A stretch of 64,000 bases of DNA from a virus, in IMG/VR virus record IMGVR_UViG_3300032092_000015, positions 1 through 64,000 of that record, one strand, 5' to 3'. This document shows positions 42,720 through 51,041 of this stretch, in pieces. Position 1 is the stretch's first letter, and every line of letters starts with the position of its first letter. A model generated the notes under the pieces. The model made no database searches. It was not told the origin of the DNA and saw only the letters and a list, made by a program, of their open reading frames with translations. A program made the position numbers and the translations under genes.

Positions 42720-44000
42720 TTATCTTCCGTATTTAATAATACCCATTAGCTGATTTATTGCAGCAAATGTACCAGTTAATTTATATAGTTTTCCTTTATA
42801 TTTAAACACCAAACCTTCTGATGGAACAATTGATTCGATGCCTCCAATTCTTTCTAAACGAGCTAATTCAGCTTCTACTTTAGAAATTTGAGAAAGGTCA
42901 CCATTTTTTTTAATTTTATCAGCTTCAGTTTTAATTTGATTATGAAGTCTCTGCATTTCTTGGTCTGGATTTGCCGCTAATAAGTTTGAAACGTTCTTTA
43001 AAACAACAGATCCTAATTCAAGGAAAATGTTTTCAAACGGCATGATGTTCTCTTTATACTTCTTTTTAGCATCAGTTTTTTCGAACTCTTGTAGTTTTTT
43101 ATATTCACTAGCTCCAATTTGTTTACTAACATCGCGCATATTGAGAGTTTTCTTGTCATCAAATGCCCAACGTTTAACCAAACCTTCTTTAGTAATGTCA
43201 TCTAAAGTTGGAAATGTTGAAGCAATTAATTCTCTCCACCACATTTCATGATACTTAGAAACCTCATCAGTATCTGCCAAACTATATCTTTTTTGAAGAT
43301 CTTCAATTTGCTTCATGAAATAAGACTTTTTCTCTTCAAAATTAACATTTTTACCAATTTGCAAATCTTGCGGAGGAATAATTTGAAATGTTTTTTGAAC
43401 ATCTGCTGTAACTTTATTAAGAGCTGCTTGAACTTTTCTAGCAACACTAGAATCAGATCCAATTTGATTACCATTACCATCAGTATGGACAATTCCATGG
43501 AATTGAATTACATCGCGATCATAATTAATTACATTTGAGTTACCTGAATAAATTAACTCCATATTCATAAATGAAGTTCCATTATTAAAGTCCTCTAAAT
43601 CAGCACCCTTTAATGAACCAAGTGCACTTGCTAGGTCTGATGCGGCATAAGTGAATGTATCTCTTACTCCAGCTGAAGGGTGATCCTTAAACATATCTGT
43701 GATTCCCTTTAAATCAATTGGATTCGCCATTTGACCTTTATTTCTAGCAAACAAAACTCTACCATCTTTTACCGTAACAAATAGATTCTGTCCATCTGTT
43801 TTTTCAGTCGGTGCCTCTTCAAAACTTAAATTACCTTGAAGCGCAGAATCAACTAAATGGCGTAAATCGCCAAATGTTAAATCATGATCGTCAAAAGGAT
43901 GCATCATATGCCCGGCTGCACCACCTTCCATTACTAATTCTGGATATTTGCTATTCCATTGTTCTAGTAAAAAGCTGTTAAATGTATGTAGTTTTTTCAT
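42720..44000 (-). CDS. Ligase-like nucleotidyltransferase with capsid-targeting-like N-terminus
   Basis: 426 residues from ATG 44000 (an in-frame TTG at 44006 is rejected). Begins M-K-K-L-H-T-F-N-S-F-L-L-E-Q, the packaged-protein peptide. Motif I E-K-T-D-G at 66-70 with catalytic K67, F-M-N-M-E-L-I-Y as motif III, and C-terminal E-G-L-V-F-K at 395-400 followed by Y-K-L-T-G as motifs IV and V. This is the covalent nucleotidyltransferase fold of RNA and DNA ligases and capping enzymes. A long helical insertion (about 210-370) separates the motifs. Substrate unknown. Confidence 0.75.
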   Translation of the reverse strand: MKKLHTFNSFLLEQWNSKYPELVMEGGAAGHMMHPFDDHDLTFGDLRHLVDSALQGNLSFEEAPTEKTDGQNLFVTVKDGRVLFARNKGQMANPIDLKGITDMFKDHPSAGVRDTFTYAASDLASALGSLKGADLEDFNNGTSFMNMELIYSGNSNVINYDRDVIQFHGIVHTDGNGNQIGSDSSVARKVQAALNKVTADVQKTFQIIPPQDLQIGKNVNFEEKKSYFMKQIEDLQKRYSLADTDEVSKYHEMWWRELIASTFPTLDDITKEGLVKRWAFDDKKTLNMRDVSKQIGASEYKKLQEFEKTDAKKKYKENIMPFENIFLELGSVVLKNVSNLLAANPDQEMQRLHNQIKTEADKIKKNGDLSQISKVEAELARLERIGGIESIVPSEGLVFKYKGKLYKLTGTFAAINQLMGIIKYGR

Positions 44001-44009
44001 AATCAAAAA

Positions 44010-44037
44010 AGACCTGAGTGTTTTATACTCAGGTCTA
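44010..44037 (-). terminator. Terminator after polyprotein gene
   Basis: Ten-base-pair stem AGACCTGAGT/ACTCAGGTCT, loop of 8, then TTTTTTGATT on the minus strand. It lies just 10 bases before the next ATG at 44000, so the downstream gene needs read-through or its own start. Confidence 0.85.
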
Positions 44038-44054
44038 ATATTTATCTTTTTAAA

Positions 44055-46655
44055 TTATACCGTTTCCTGATTAATCATTGCGTGGCAAACGTTTACTGAG
44101 ATCCATTTAGCTTTATCAAAAAATTCTTTTGCTAATTTTTTAATTTTAGGCTCTTGGTTAGAAGGTAATTTATTCTCTTCGCCATCAGCTTCTTCATTCC
44201 ATGATTTAACTGCAATTTTCCAAATTGTATCAAAATCACGGCTTTTTTCATAATATTTTGAATTTCCTTGTCTGTCTATATGATCGTGATAATCTGCCCA
44301 ATACTGTACATCGATTCCTTCATTAGAAACTGATTCTCCAAGAGAACTTGTTAGAGTTCCAACGCATGCACCATAATCATCTCCACATTTCTTAAGAATA
44401 CCATCTACAACTTCTTGAGCTTTCTCAGCATCAAATTCTTCTCCAAATGCTTTTTGTAAAACATTAAATGCATATTCTTTAAATTCGTCATCTGATTTAA
44501 TATCAGCTTCAGAGATTAATGATTCATTTGCGAAAGATTCAGCTGCCATACCATAACATTCAGTAAATTCATCAATATCTAAGCCATAGTGGTCAACAAC
44601 TTCCATGATTTCATCTGGAAAATCCATTTCATCATTGCGCATTGATTTTCTAAGACCAGTTACTTTATCATAATTATCATATACGAATGAAGCAACATCC
44701 ATACATTCTGGATTATCTCCTAATTGAGAAATAATCCAATCTAAACCTTTAGCTTTTGCTTCATTAACTTCTGCTGATTCTTTAATACCAAGCTCTTTTA
44801 AAGATTTAACTTGCTCGCCTTTATCTTCTCCAGTTTCTTCGTCAGCATACCATAAAAGTCCTGCTTTAATTAATCTTCCATAGATTTCAGATGCAACTAA
44901 CTCAAATGGAAAAGAGTCTGATGAATTTTCCCATGTTGTAGCTACGTAATCTGGATCAATCCAACCAATACCTCTTTTAATAGATTTCTCCATATCGGCA
45001 TAGTCCATTTCAAATTGCTTTACAGCACCTTCATTAACTTCTAAAGATTCGTTTTTCTTTACATAATCTTGAAGATCTTTTACTTCGTCTTTTAATTCTT
45101 TTGGTATATTATTTGTGAATGTATTCCAATTAAAACTTGCTTTAACAATCATAAACAAAGGTAAGCCAGAATTTCTTTTACCGAATTCAGATCTTTCAAT
45201 CCAATCTAAATAATATTCAGCTAATTCTTTTGACATTTTAATACCTTCTGCTCTTGAAGTATTTCCTTTAATAATATCGTTAAGTAATCTCTTAGCCATG
45301 CCATGTGAACCTTCGTTGACTTCAACTGATTCCATTTTAGCATTTGCAATTACTTCTGCGATAGTTTCTAATAAATCTTCAGTTTTCTTTCTAACTGGAA
45401 TAAGATCCATGTCCACTAATTTATTAAGAACTTTGTGTGCAATGATTCTACCACCTTTAATAGAAACTACACCTTCAGTAACTACTGATTCTTCTACTTT
45501 ATAAGTTTTACCTTGGAATTCGAATTCGTCTTTACCTTCTTCTTTTGCCTTTCTAACCGCATCTCCAAAAGCATTTCCTTCTTCAAGTTCCTCGGCTTCT
45601 TCTACTTTATAAGTTTTACCTTGGAATTCGAATTCGTCTTTACCTTCTTCTTTTGCCTTTCTAACCGCATCTCCAAAAGCATTTCCTTCTTGAACTTCTT
45701 CATCATCTTCATTAACGGTCTTAGCACCATGTACTTTGTATGTTTTTCCGTTAAATTCAAAAGTTTTTTGACCTTTATTTCTTGCAGCAAAAAGAGCTCC
45801 AGTAAATGCATTTCCTTCAGAAACTGCTAATTCAAGATCTTTATCTTTACCAGCAACTGCATCGTTTAATTCAGCTTCTAAAGCTTTTTTCTTAGCAGTC
45901 ATTGCTTTTAATTCATCTAATAAAGCTGCTTTAGCATCGCCTTCGGCTGCTTTCCATTCTTGAGCTTTAGCTGCCATTTCAGCAGTAATTTTGCTCCAAT
46001 CATTTTGAATTTTATTAATTGAACGAGCTTCAAAAATATATGCTTCTTCGATGAATTCTTCTAGACCACTATCTTTTCCCCAGAAATCTTGAATCATTTT
46101 TTCAAGATCCTTCTTTTTACCAACATATTCAACTTCTGGATAGTTGGCTGCAGGACCATTCATATTTACGATTTTCCACTTAATACCCTTTTTCTTACAA
46201 AAATCAACTAGACCTTTTTCATTAGGCTCAATAGCATCTAGAGTAACTGTAGCTTCATATAAATCTGCTTGAACTTCTTCAGCATCATCAGCATCTTCTT
46301 TTTCAGGCTCTCCTAAATCTTTGATTTTACCTTCGATTTCTTCAGCGCGGTCTTCTTCAACTTTTTTAAGAACATCTTCAACTGCATCTTTTTCTTTACC
46401 CATCGCCATGATTTCTTTTTCGATTTCTTCAGCGCGGTCTTCATTAAAAATTTTTGCAACTAGTGCTCTTTTCTTTTCTTCGTCAAGTTCTGACATGTCT
46501 GAAATTTCTAACTCATCTAAGATAGCTGAAATTTTCTCAAGAGATTTAACTCTTTTACTTTTATTATCTTGTTCAGTCTTTACAGCATCCTGCTGTTTTT
46601 TCATTTCTGAAAAAGATTTAAATGATGAAATTCTGTTTAGTTCCATTTTATTCAT
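44055..46655 (-). CDS. Putative capsid polyprotein of short domains
   Basis: 866 residues. N-terminus F-K-S-F-S-E-M fits the targeting peptide loosely. After a charged 130-residue coiled coil the chain is a string of 35-90-residue domains, each starting right after a V/L/I-x-E-G or -A site: A-V-S-E-G, V-Q-E-G, L-E-E-G, V-T-E-G, V-N-E-G (twice), V-N-E-A, I-S-E-A and S-N-E-G. Three tandem copies begin G-N-A-F and end G-K-T-Y-K-V; two are identical at DNA level. Other domains include one with H-G-M-A-K-R-L-L and one with K-R-G-I-G-W-I-D-P-D-Y-V. Such sites suit the gp21-type protease. Own promoter and terminator. Confidence 0.75.
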   Translation of the reverse strand: MNKMELNRISSFKSFSEMKKQQDAVKTEQDNKSKRVKSLEKISAILDELEISDMSELDEEKKRALVAKIFNEDRAEEIEKEIMAMGKEKDAVEDVLKKVEEDRAEEIEGKIKDLGEPEKEDADDAEEVQADLYEATVTLDAIEPNEKGLVDFCKKKGIKWKIVNMNGPAANYPEVEYVGKKKDLEKMIQDFWGKDSGLEEFIEEAYIFEARSINKIQNDWSKITAEMAAKAQEWKAAEGDAKAALLDELKAMTAKKKALEAELNDAVAGKDKDLELAVSEGNAFTGALFAARNKGQKTFEFNGKTYKVHGAKTVNEDDEEVQEGNAFGDAVRKAKEEGKDEFEFQGKTYKVEEAEELEEGNAFGDAVRKAKEEGKDEFEFQGKTYKVEESVVTEGVVSIKGGRIIAHKVLNKLVDMDLIPVRKKTEDLLETIAEVIANAKMESVEVNEGSHGMAKRLLNDIIKGNTSRAEGIKMSKELAEYYLDWIERSEFGKRNSGLPLFMIVKASFNWNTFTNNIPKELKDEVKDLQDYVKKNESLEVNEGAVKQFEMDYADMEKSIKRGIGWIDPDYVATTWENSSDSFPFELVASEIYGRLIKAGLLWYADEETGEDKGEQVKSLKELGIKESAEVNEAKAKGLDWIISQLGDNPECMDVASFVYDNYDKVTGLRKSMRNDEMDFPDEIMEVVDHYGLDIDEFTECYGMAAESFANESLISEADIKSDDEFKEYAFNVLQKAFGEEFDAEKAQEVVDGILKKCGDDYGACVGTLTSSLGESVSNEGIDVQYWADYHDHIDRQGNSKYYEKSRDFDTIWKIAVKSWNEEADGEENKLPSNQEPKIKKLAKEFFDKAKWISVNVCHAMINQETV
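45489..45691 (-). repeat. Two identical 95-bp tandem repeats within polyprotein gene
   Basis: 45489-45583 and 45597-45691 are identical (period 108 bases, 36 residues). Each encodes a G-N-A-F-G-D-A-V-R-K domain. A third diverged protein copy (G-N-A-F-T-G-A-L) follows upstream in the gene at about 45710-45815. Confidence 0.95.
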
Positions 46656-46671
46656 ATTTTTTTAATCTTAT

Positions 46672-46681
46672 CTTATATATT
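46672..46681 (-). promoter_or_regulatory. Candidate late promoter of polyprotein gene
   Basis: AATATATAAG on the minus strand, 17 bases before the ATG. Confidence 0.55.
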
Positions 46682-46704
46682 CATTTGAATTTACTAAAGT
46701 TTAC

Positions 46705-48213
46705 TTATGCCGAACCGTCAAATGTAACCTTCTTAACGTCGAATTTAAATTTTTCTTGATTATAGATTCTTTGTCGTTCTTGTCCATGCCTATAAAGATA
46801 GCAATCCCAATCAGCCGTTGACAAATTATCAACAAAATCTACAATTATTACTTCTTTTTTTGACTCGTGCTGTCTAAGTCCTCGACCAATTGATTGTCTA
46901 ATGATAACTTCTGATTTAAATGATTCCGTGAAGAAGACGCTGTGAATCTTTTTAATCGAGATTCCCGTTGAAAAAGTTCCGTAAGATGCAACAATGACAA
47001 CTTCGTCCCCGTGTTCCATCTTCTTTTTATACTCTTCTCTAATATCTGAATCTGTTCCACCGTCAACATAGAAAACCTTTTTTTGACTTCTTTGGCGTAA
47101 TGCATCGTATAACCTTTTACCATGCTCGATTCGGTGAAAAAGAACCAAAGAATTCCTTGGTACTCTGGAAATAACGTTGACAATGAAGTCAAGACGTGCA
47201 TCATTGTTGATGATGTAGTTTTGCTCGAGTTGGAAGACATCTTTATTTTCGTATCTGTTCTGAGCAAGTTCTTGGAAAGCTTTCTTTGTTGCTTCTGGTG
47301 CATAATCCATTTCTATTACTTTTACACGACACTGTGCAATGTGGCCTTCTTGCTGTAAATATGCTGCTTTTACTTCAGTAATTACAGGACCTGTTTGAGA
47401 CATCAGTGTTAGCTTATCTATTGATCCATCCTTTGGAATTGTTCCGGATAGACCAAATCGATAGTGTGCATTTCTGCATTTTGCTAAAATATCTTTAATT
47501 GATTGTGATTTGGCTTTGTGTGTTTCATCGACGATTACACAATCAAATTCATCGAAGTATTCTTTCTCTTTTTTAATTAGGGATTGATATGTACCAATAA
47601 CCACATTTGCATTCGGTTTAACCTTTTGACCAGAATAGATTTGTTGAATTCTAATCTTAACTTGGTTTTTCCAATTATAGTCAATAAAGTCCTCACTTGC
47701 CTGAACGACAAGAGAAACATTTGGTACGATAAAAAGAATTTTTTGTGCTTTTTGTTTTTCTAGCATATAGGCAACTGTCATAAAGGAAATCATTGTCTTT
47801 CCAGCTGATGTTGCTAATTCTGCTAAGCATCTTTTAAATTTAAGAATATTAAAAGCTGCATCAATTTGATAATCATGTGGTGTTAATTTATAGCCATTGA
47901 AAAAATCATATGCCCATTTTTCAAATCCTTCTGCTGTGATATTTCGATCAAATATGCGAGTAATTCCATTAATTTTTAAATCAAAGTTGTATTCTTTGCA
48001 AACCTCCATGACATATTTCCATAGACCTGCAGGAATCCATTTATTATCTTTAATGTATGAAATGTACCCGTCCCAAACACCCCTTTTGACTAGAGGATTA
48101 AACCTCCAGCCATCAATTCGCTTGGTGAGACTTAAATTTAATTGTTCGAGTTCAAGTTCATCAGCTTCATCAATTCGTAAAAACCTATTATCATCTGTTA
48201 GTGTAATTACCAA
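46705..48213 (-). CDS. uvsW: Recombination helicase UvsW
   Basis: 502 residues (T4 503). Superfamily 2 helicase that remodels R-loops and recombination intermediates and switches origin to recombination-dependent replication. Motif Ia/I A-T-S-A-G-K-T near 136, motif II V-D-E-T-H near 233, motif III S-G-T, and motif VI Q-S-I-G-R-G-L-R near 440. N-terminal domain W-D-G-Y-I-S-Y matches UvsW (V-W-D-G-x-I). Confidence 0.93.
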   Translation of the reverse strand: MVITLTDDNRFLRIDEADELELEQLNLSLTKRIDGWRFNPLVKRGVWDGYISYIKDNKWIPAGLWKYVMEVCKEYNFDLKINGITRIFDRNITAEGFEKWAYDFFNGYKLTPHDYQIDAAFNILKFKRCLAELATSAGKTMISFMTVAYMLEKQKAQKILFIVPNVSLVVQASEDFIDYNWKNQVKIRIQQIYSGQKVKPNANVVIGTYQSLIKKEKEYFDEFDCVIVDETHKAKSQSIKDILAKCRNAHYRFGLSGTIPKDGSIDKLTLMSQTGPVITEVKAAYLQQEGHIAQCRVKVIEMDYAPEATKKAFQELAQNRYENKDVFQLEQNYIINNDARLDFIVNVISRVPRNSLVLFHRIEHGKRLYDALRQRSQKKVFYVDGGTDSDIREEYKKKMEHGDEVVIVASYGTFSTGISIKKIHSVFFTESFKSEVIIRQSIGRGLRQHESKKEVIIVDFVDNLSTADWDCYLYRHGQERQRIYNQEKFKFDVKKVTFDGSA

Positions 48214-48230
48214 AACTCATCTTTGTATTT

Positions 48231-48665
48231 TTAAAGTTGCTTCATATCAATTCGATTCTTAATTGCAAATCCAATATTATCAAGCGTTTTAACAGAATTT
48301 GTAAAGAAATCTTTTTGATTCTCTAACAATTCTAGTATTTGATAGTCCTCAGATAAATCAGCCTCAATAAATCTTACGCGCTGTCCATCTGAAAGTTTAT
48401 AATCATAGTTGTAATAACCAATCCAAGCGGTCTTATATTCTCTATCTAGTTTTGCTTTTTGTGCTCTAATCTTAGAGCTAATAGATGCCATCATATCAAC
48501 TAAAATTTGTCGATAGCTAAGAGTATATGAAGATGTTTCGGGAAGATTAACTCCAGCCTTTAATTCATCTGCAACTTCTCTGATTTTCTTAGTCCATTCA
48601 GCTCTTTGAGCTGCTAAATACTCATCTAGTTGCTGTATTTTATTTGGTTTAGTTTCAACTTCCAT
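48231..48665 (-). CDS. uvsY: Recombination mediator UvsY
   Basis: 144 residues (T4 137). Loads UvsX onto gp32-coated DNA. The C-terminal segment L-L-E-N-Q-K-D-F-F, L-D-N-I-G-F-A-I-K-N-R-I-D-M matches T4 L-L-D-F-C-S-G-A-L-D-A-I-K-S-R-G-F-A-I-K-H-I-Q-D-M; the middle has the K-L-D-R/K-A-R-L basic helix. Located between uvsW and primase, close to UvsW as in T4. Confidence 0.83.
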   Translation of the reverse strand: MEVETKPNKIQQLDEYLAAQRAEWTKKIREVADELKAGVNLPETSSYTLSYRQILVDMMASISSKIRAQKAKLDREYKTAWIGYYNYDYKLSDGQRVRFIEADLSEDYQILELLENQKDFFTNSVKTLDNIGFAIKNRIDMKQL

Positions 48666-48676
48666 TATTAATTATT

Positions 48677-48907
48677 TTAAAATAAGCTATTGCTGTTTTT
48701 ATCGGGTTTTATATAAATACTAGTTTTCACCTTTTGTTTAAATTTAGGTTTAATTTCAGTACTTATTTTAGTTCCTTCATATTCATATTTTGATGCCTCA
48801 AAATCAACAAGAGTTTTTAAACCCTTAAACTGATCTTTTTGTCTTTCAAAATCTTCAAATTCGTTATCGATCATTTCGATAAAGCTATTTTTATAGATAG
48901 TATGCAT
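48677..48907 (-). CDS. Small acidic/basic protein with Leu-Phe tail
   Basis: 76 residues. N-terminal acidic helix (I-E-M-I-D-N-E-F-E-D-F-E), basic middle (K-P-K-F-K-Q-K-V-K) and C-terminus S-N-S-L-F. Overlaps primase by 17 bases. The tail resembles clamp-binding peptides on polymerase and RNase H in this genome, so it may attach to gp45; function unknown. Confidence 0.7.
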   Translation of the reverse strand: MHTIYKNSFIEMIDNEFEDFERQKDQFKGLKTLVDFEASKYEYEGTKISTEIKPKFKQKVKTSIYIKPDKNSNSLF

Positions 48908-49970
48908 CTAACATCGAGTTACTAAAGTAATTGTTTATTTTAGAGAGACAGTCACTTTTGTTTCGATATGCAGCAATTACTAAATCATTTAAATCTTTTA
49001 TTTCTTCATTATATGTATTCATTTTAGTTTCTTTAAGAAATTTGGTCCACAAGAAGATTGATTTACCAGCTTTTAGCTTTTCAAGCATCTTTGTTTTACC
49101 AGCTTTATCATTATCAAACATATAACGAATTGTTGGAACCTCATCAAGTTCCGTTGTATCGCGTCCTACCGAAGAAAGAGCAATTGAATTACTCATAAAC
49201 ATTCGGTCAAGTGGACCTTCAAAAATAGTTACGGGTCGAGTAAAATCAGTTTGCGTGATTCCAAATAAGGTTGATATTTTACTAATGGCAATCTTTTCTT
49301 CTGGAGTAACTTCAATTGGTCGCTCCATCCATTCTAAGATTTTATCAAGATCGTATGTTAGGTATTTTGAATTGCTTGTTTTAACAAGAGCTCTTGATTG
49401 CATACCAATTACCTTATTTCCTGGAGCCAAATTTAAAACATAGATACGTTTATCTCTTGGGGAAAAAAGGAAGTTTTCTAATTTGTTTGATAGTAACCTT
49501 TTTCTAAGATAGAGCCAAGGAGCATCGCCGACATCGATTTTAACCATCTTTAACGTAGAACATAATTCATCTACGGTTGGAGCCAACTGAAACATTTTTT
49601 CAAACATTCCATATTGCAAAACTTCAACATGATTTGTTTCGCTCTTATTCTCTTTGATCCATTCAATAACCTGAATTGAATCTTCAGTGTTGTCGAATCT
49701 TATTTCATGGTCCTTTAAGAAACTATATACGTCAGAATGCTCTCCACAGTTGAAGCAATGATACTGTAGAGTGTCCCAGTAGATATTACCACGTTTCTTT
49801 TTATCGTCAGAATGCGAATCACCACAATAAGGACATGCCAGAGTTATTCGCCCTGGCATTTCCTTTATCATGGTCTTGTTTAAGTTTGCGTGCTCTTTTT
49901 GTAGAACTTTCTTAACTAAGACTTTGATTTTTAACTTTAATTCTTCTGATATTTTAGAGGTCGAGGTCAT
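48891..49970 (-). CDS. gp61: DNA primase gp61
   Basis: 359 residues (T4 342). Makes RNA primers with gp41. N-terminal zinc ribbon C-P-Y-C (about 47-50) and C-F-N-C (about 72-75), then the toprim core with I-F-E-G-P-L-D near 241 and D-N-D-K-A-G near 276. Overlaps gp32 by 17 bases and the next gene by 17. Confidence 0.92.
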   Translation of the reverse strand: MTSTSKISEELKLKIKVLVKKVLQKEHANLNKTMIKEMPGRITLACPYCGDSHSDDKKKRGNIYWDTLQYHCFNCGEHSDVYSFLKDHEIRFDNTEDSIQVIEWIKENKSETNHVEVLQYGMFEKMFQLAPTVDELCSTLKMVKIDVGDAPWLYLRKRLLSNKLENFLFSPRDKRIYVLNLAPGNKVIGMQSRALVKTSNSKYLTYDLDKILEWMERPIEVTPEEKIAISKISTLFGITQTDFTRPVTIFEGPLDRMFMSNSIALSSVGRDTTELDEVPTIRYMFDNDKAGKTKMLEKLKAGKSIFLWTKFLKETKMNTYNEEIKDLNDLVIAAYRNKSDCLSKINNYFSNSMLDAYYL

Positions 49971-50892
49971 TCAAGAACGAATCTAAATCATCAGAACTAT
50001 CTACTGAACTTGATTCAACTGGAGCAGCTTCAGCTTTTTTCGGAGCTGGAGATGTTGGAGTATCGAAATCGAAATCGTTTGATTCTTCAACTTTTGGAGC
50101 TGCTTTAGCTTTTGGTTTTGATACAATCTCATCCATTGCAGAACCTGGGTTCAAATATTGGCGAAGAATGCTGTTCACGAAATCGCGAGTTTCTTCATCC
50201 CATGCTTTGTACTCATAAGGTTCCAATGATGGAGCTGCATCTAATTCAGTTTTGATTTTGGTCATGAACTCTTGGGTCTTTTCTGCAGTTTCACCATCAA
50301 CAACAACTGCTGATTTGCTTGCTGAGAATTTCGACTTATCATAGTTGTTATAATCTCCTTGACGAGTAATAATCAGCTCAAAGTTCTTACCATTAAATAG
50401 ATCGAAAATTTGTGTAGGTTCACCGAATGCAGGTTTCAATTCTTCATCGATTTTCTCTTTGATTTTGTAACCAAACTTGAAAATCTTGTATTGTCCTTCG
50501 AATTCAGGATGCTGAGGATCTTTGATAATTTTTACCAAAGCATAATACTGTTCGCGTCTTTTTAATTTATCAGCGATCTTGCGATCTACAGCTGATTCAG
50601 ACTTACGAAGTTTAAAGAATGCATCTGCAATTGGGCACTTTTCTCCAACTGAAGAAGGAGAGTCAATAAGTTTACCTTCACCGGCTGCATCTGTCAACCA
50701 ATGTACGTACTTTTTAACTAGTGAGTTGCGGGGATTCTTTGGATTAGGAACAAATCGGATTAGAGCTTTGTAAGTTCCGTCTTTACCTTCATCAGCGGTA
50801 GGTTTGTAAATGTCATTTGTTGATGAAGAGCTCTGTGTTTCATGAGTATCGACTGCGTCAACGCTCAGATTAAAAATGTCAAATTCTGCCAT
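49954..50892 (-). CDS. gp32: Single-stranded DNA-binding protein gp32
   Basis: 312 residues (T4 301). OB-fold ssDNA-binding protein central to replication and recombination. T4-like: Y-K-A-L-I-R-F-V-P-N (T4 Q-A-V-I-R-F-L-P-S), Y-A-L-V-K-I-I-K-D-P-Q-H-P-E-F-E-G, F-K-F-G-Y-K-I, N-Y-D-K-S-K-F, and an acidic C-terminus D-L-D-S-F-L-N-D-L-D-L that recruits partners. T4 gp32 holds zinc with three Cys and one His; here only one Cys (G-E-K-C-P-I) remains, so the zinc site is lost. Strongly regulated leader upstream. Confidence 0.93.
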   Translation of the reverse strand: MAEFDIFNLSVDAVDTHETQSSSSTNDIYKPTADEGKDGTYKALIRFVPNPKNPRNSLVKKYVHWLTDAAGEGKLIDSPSSVGEKCPIADAFFKLRKSESAVDRKIADKLKRREQYYALVKIIKDPQHPEFEGQYKIFKFGYKIKEKIDEELKPAFGEPTQIFDLFNGKNFELIITRQGDYNNYDKSKFSASKSAVVVDGETAEKTQEFMTKIKTELDAAPSLEPYEYKAWDEETRDFVNSILRQYLNPGSAMDEIVSKPKAKAAPKVEESNDFDFDTPTSPAPKKAEAAPVESSSVDSSDDLDSFLNDLDL

Positions 50893-50971
50893 GTCTTTAA
50901 TACTTTAATTTTCTTTAAATTTGTTAATACGTTAAAATCTTTAGGTACCTTAAATCTTTAAAACGATAATG

Positions 50972-51001
50972 TTTATATAGTGTAATTTGATAATGTTTCA
51001 C
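50972..51001 (-). promoter_or_regulatory. GTGAAAC-N17-TATAAA promoter of gp32
   Basis: Minus strand GTGAAAC (complement of 50995-51001), 17 bases, TATAAA (50972-50977), 80 bases before the gp32 ATG. A second possible start, GATATATAG, is at 51031-51039. Confidence 0.7.
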
Positions 51002-51030
51002 AGCGTCCTGTAATATTATCAGCTTACATA

Positions 51031-51039
51031 CTATATATC
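51031..51039 (-). promoter_or_regulatory. Candidate late-type promoter of gp32
   Basis: GATATATAG on the minus strand, identical to the box before gene 38057-39385. Together with the GAAAC promoter it would give gp32 two modes of expression. Confidence 0.4.
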
Positions 51040-51041
51040 TC

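Noticed and set aside
45513-45830. Plus-strand Phe-rich frame with internal repeat
   Set aside because: It is the complement of the repeated polyprotein domains; the repeat is explained by the minus-strand gene.
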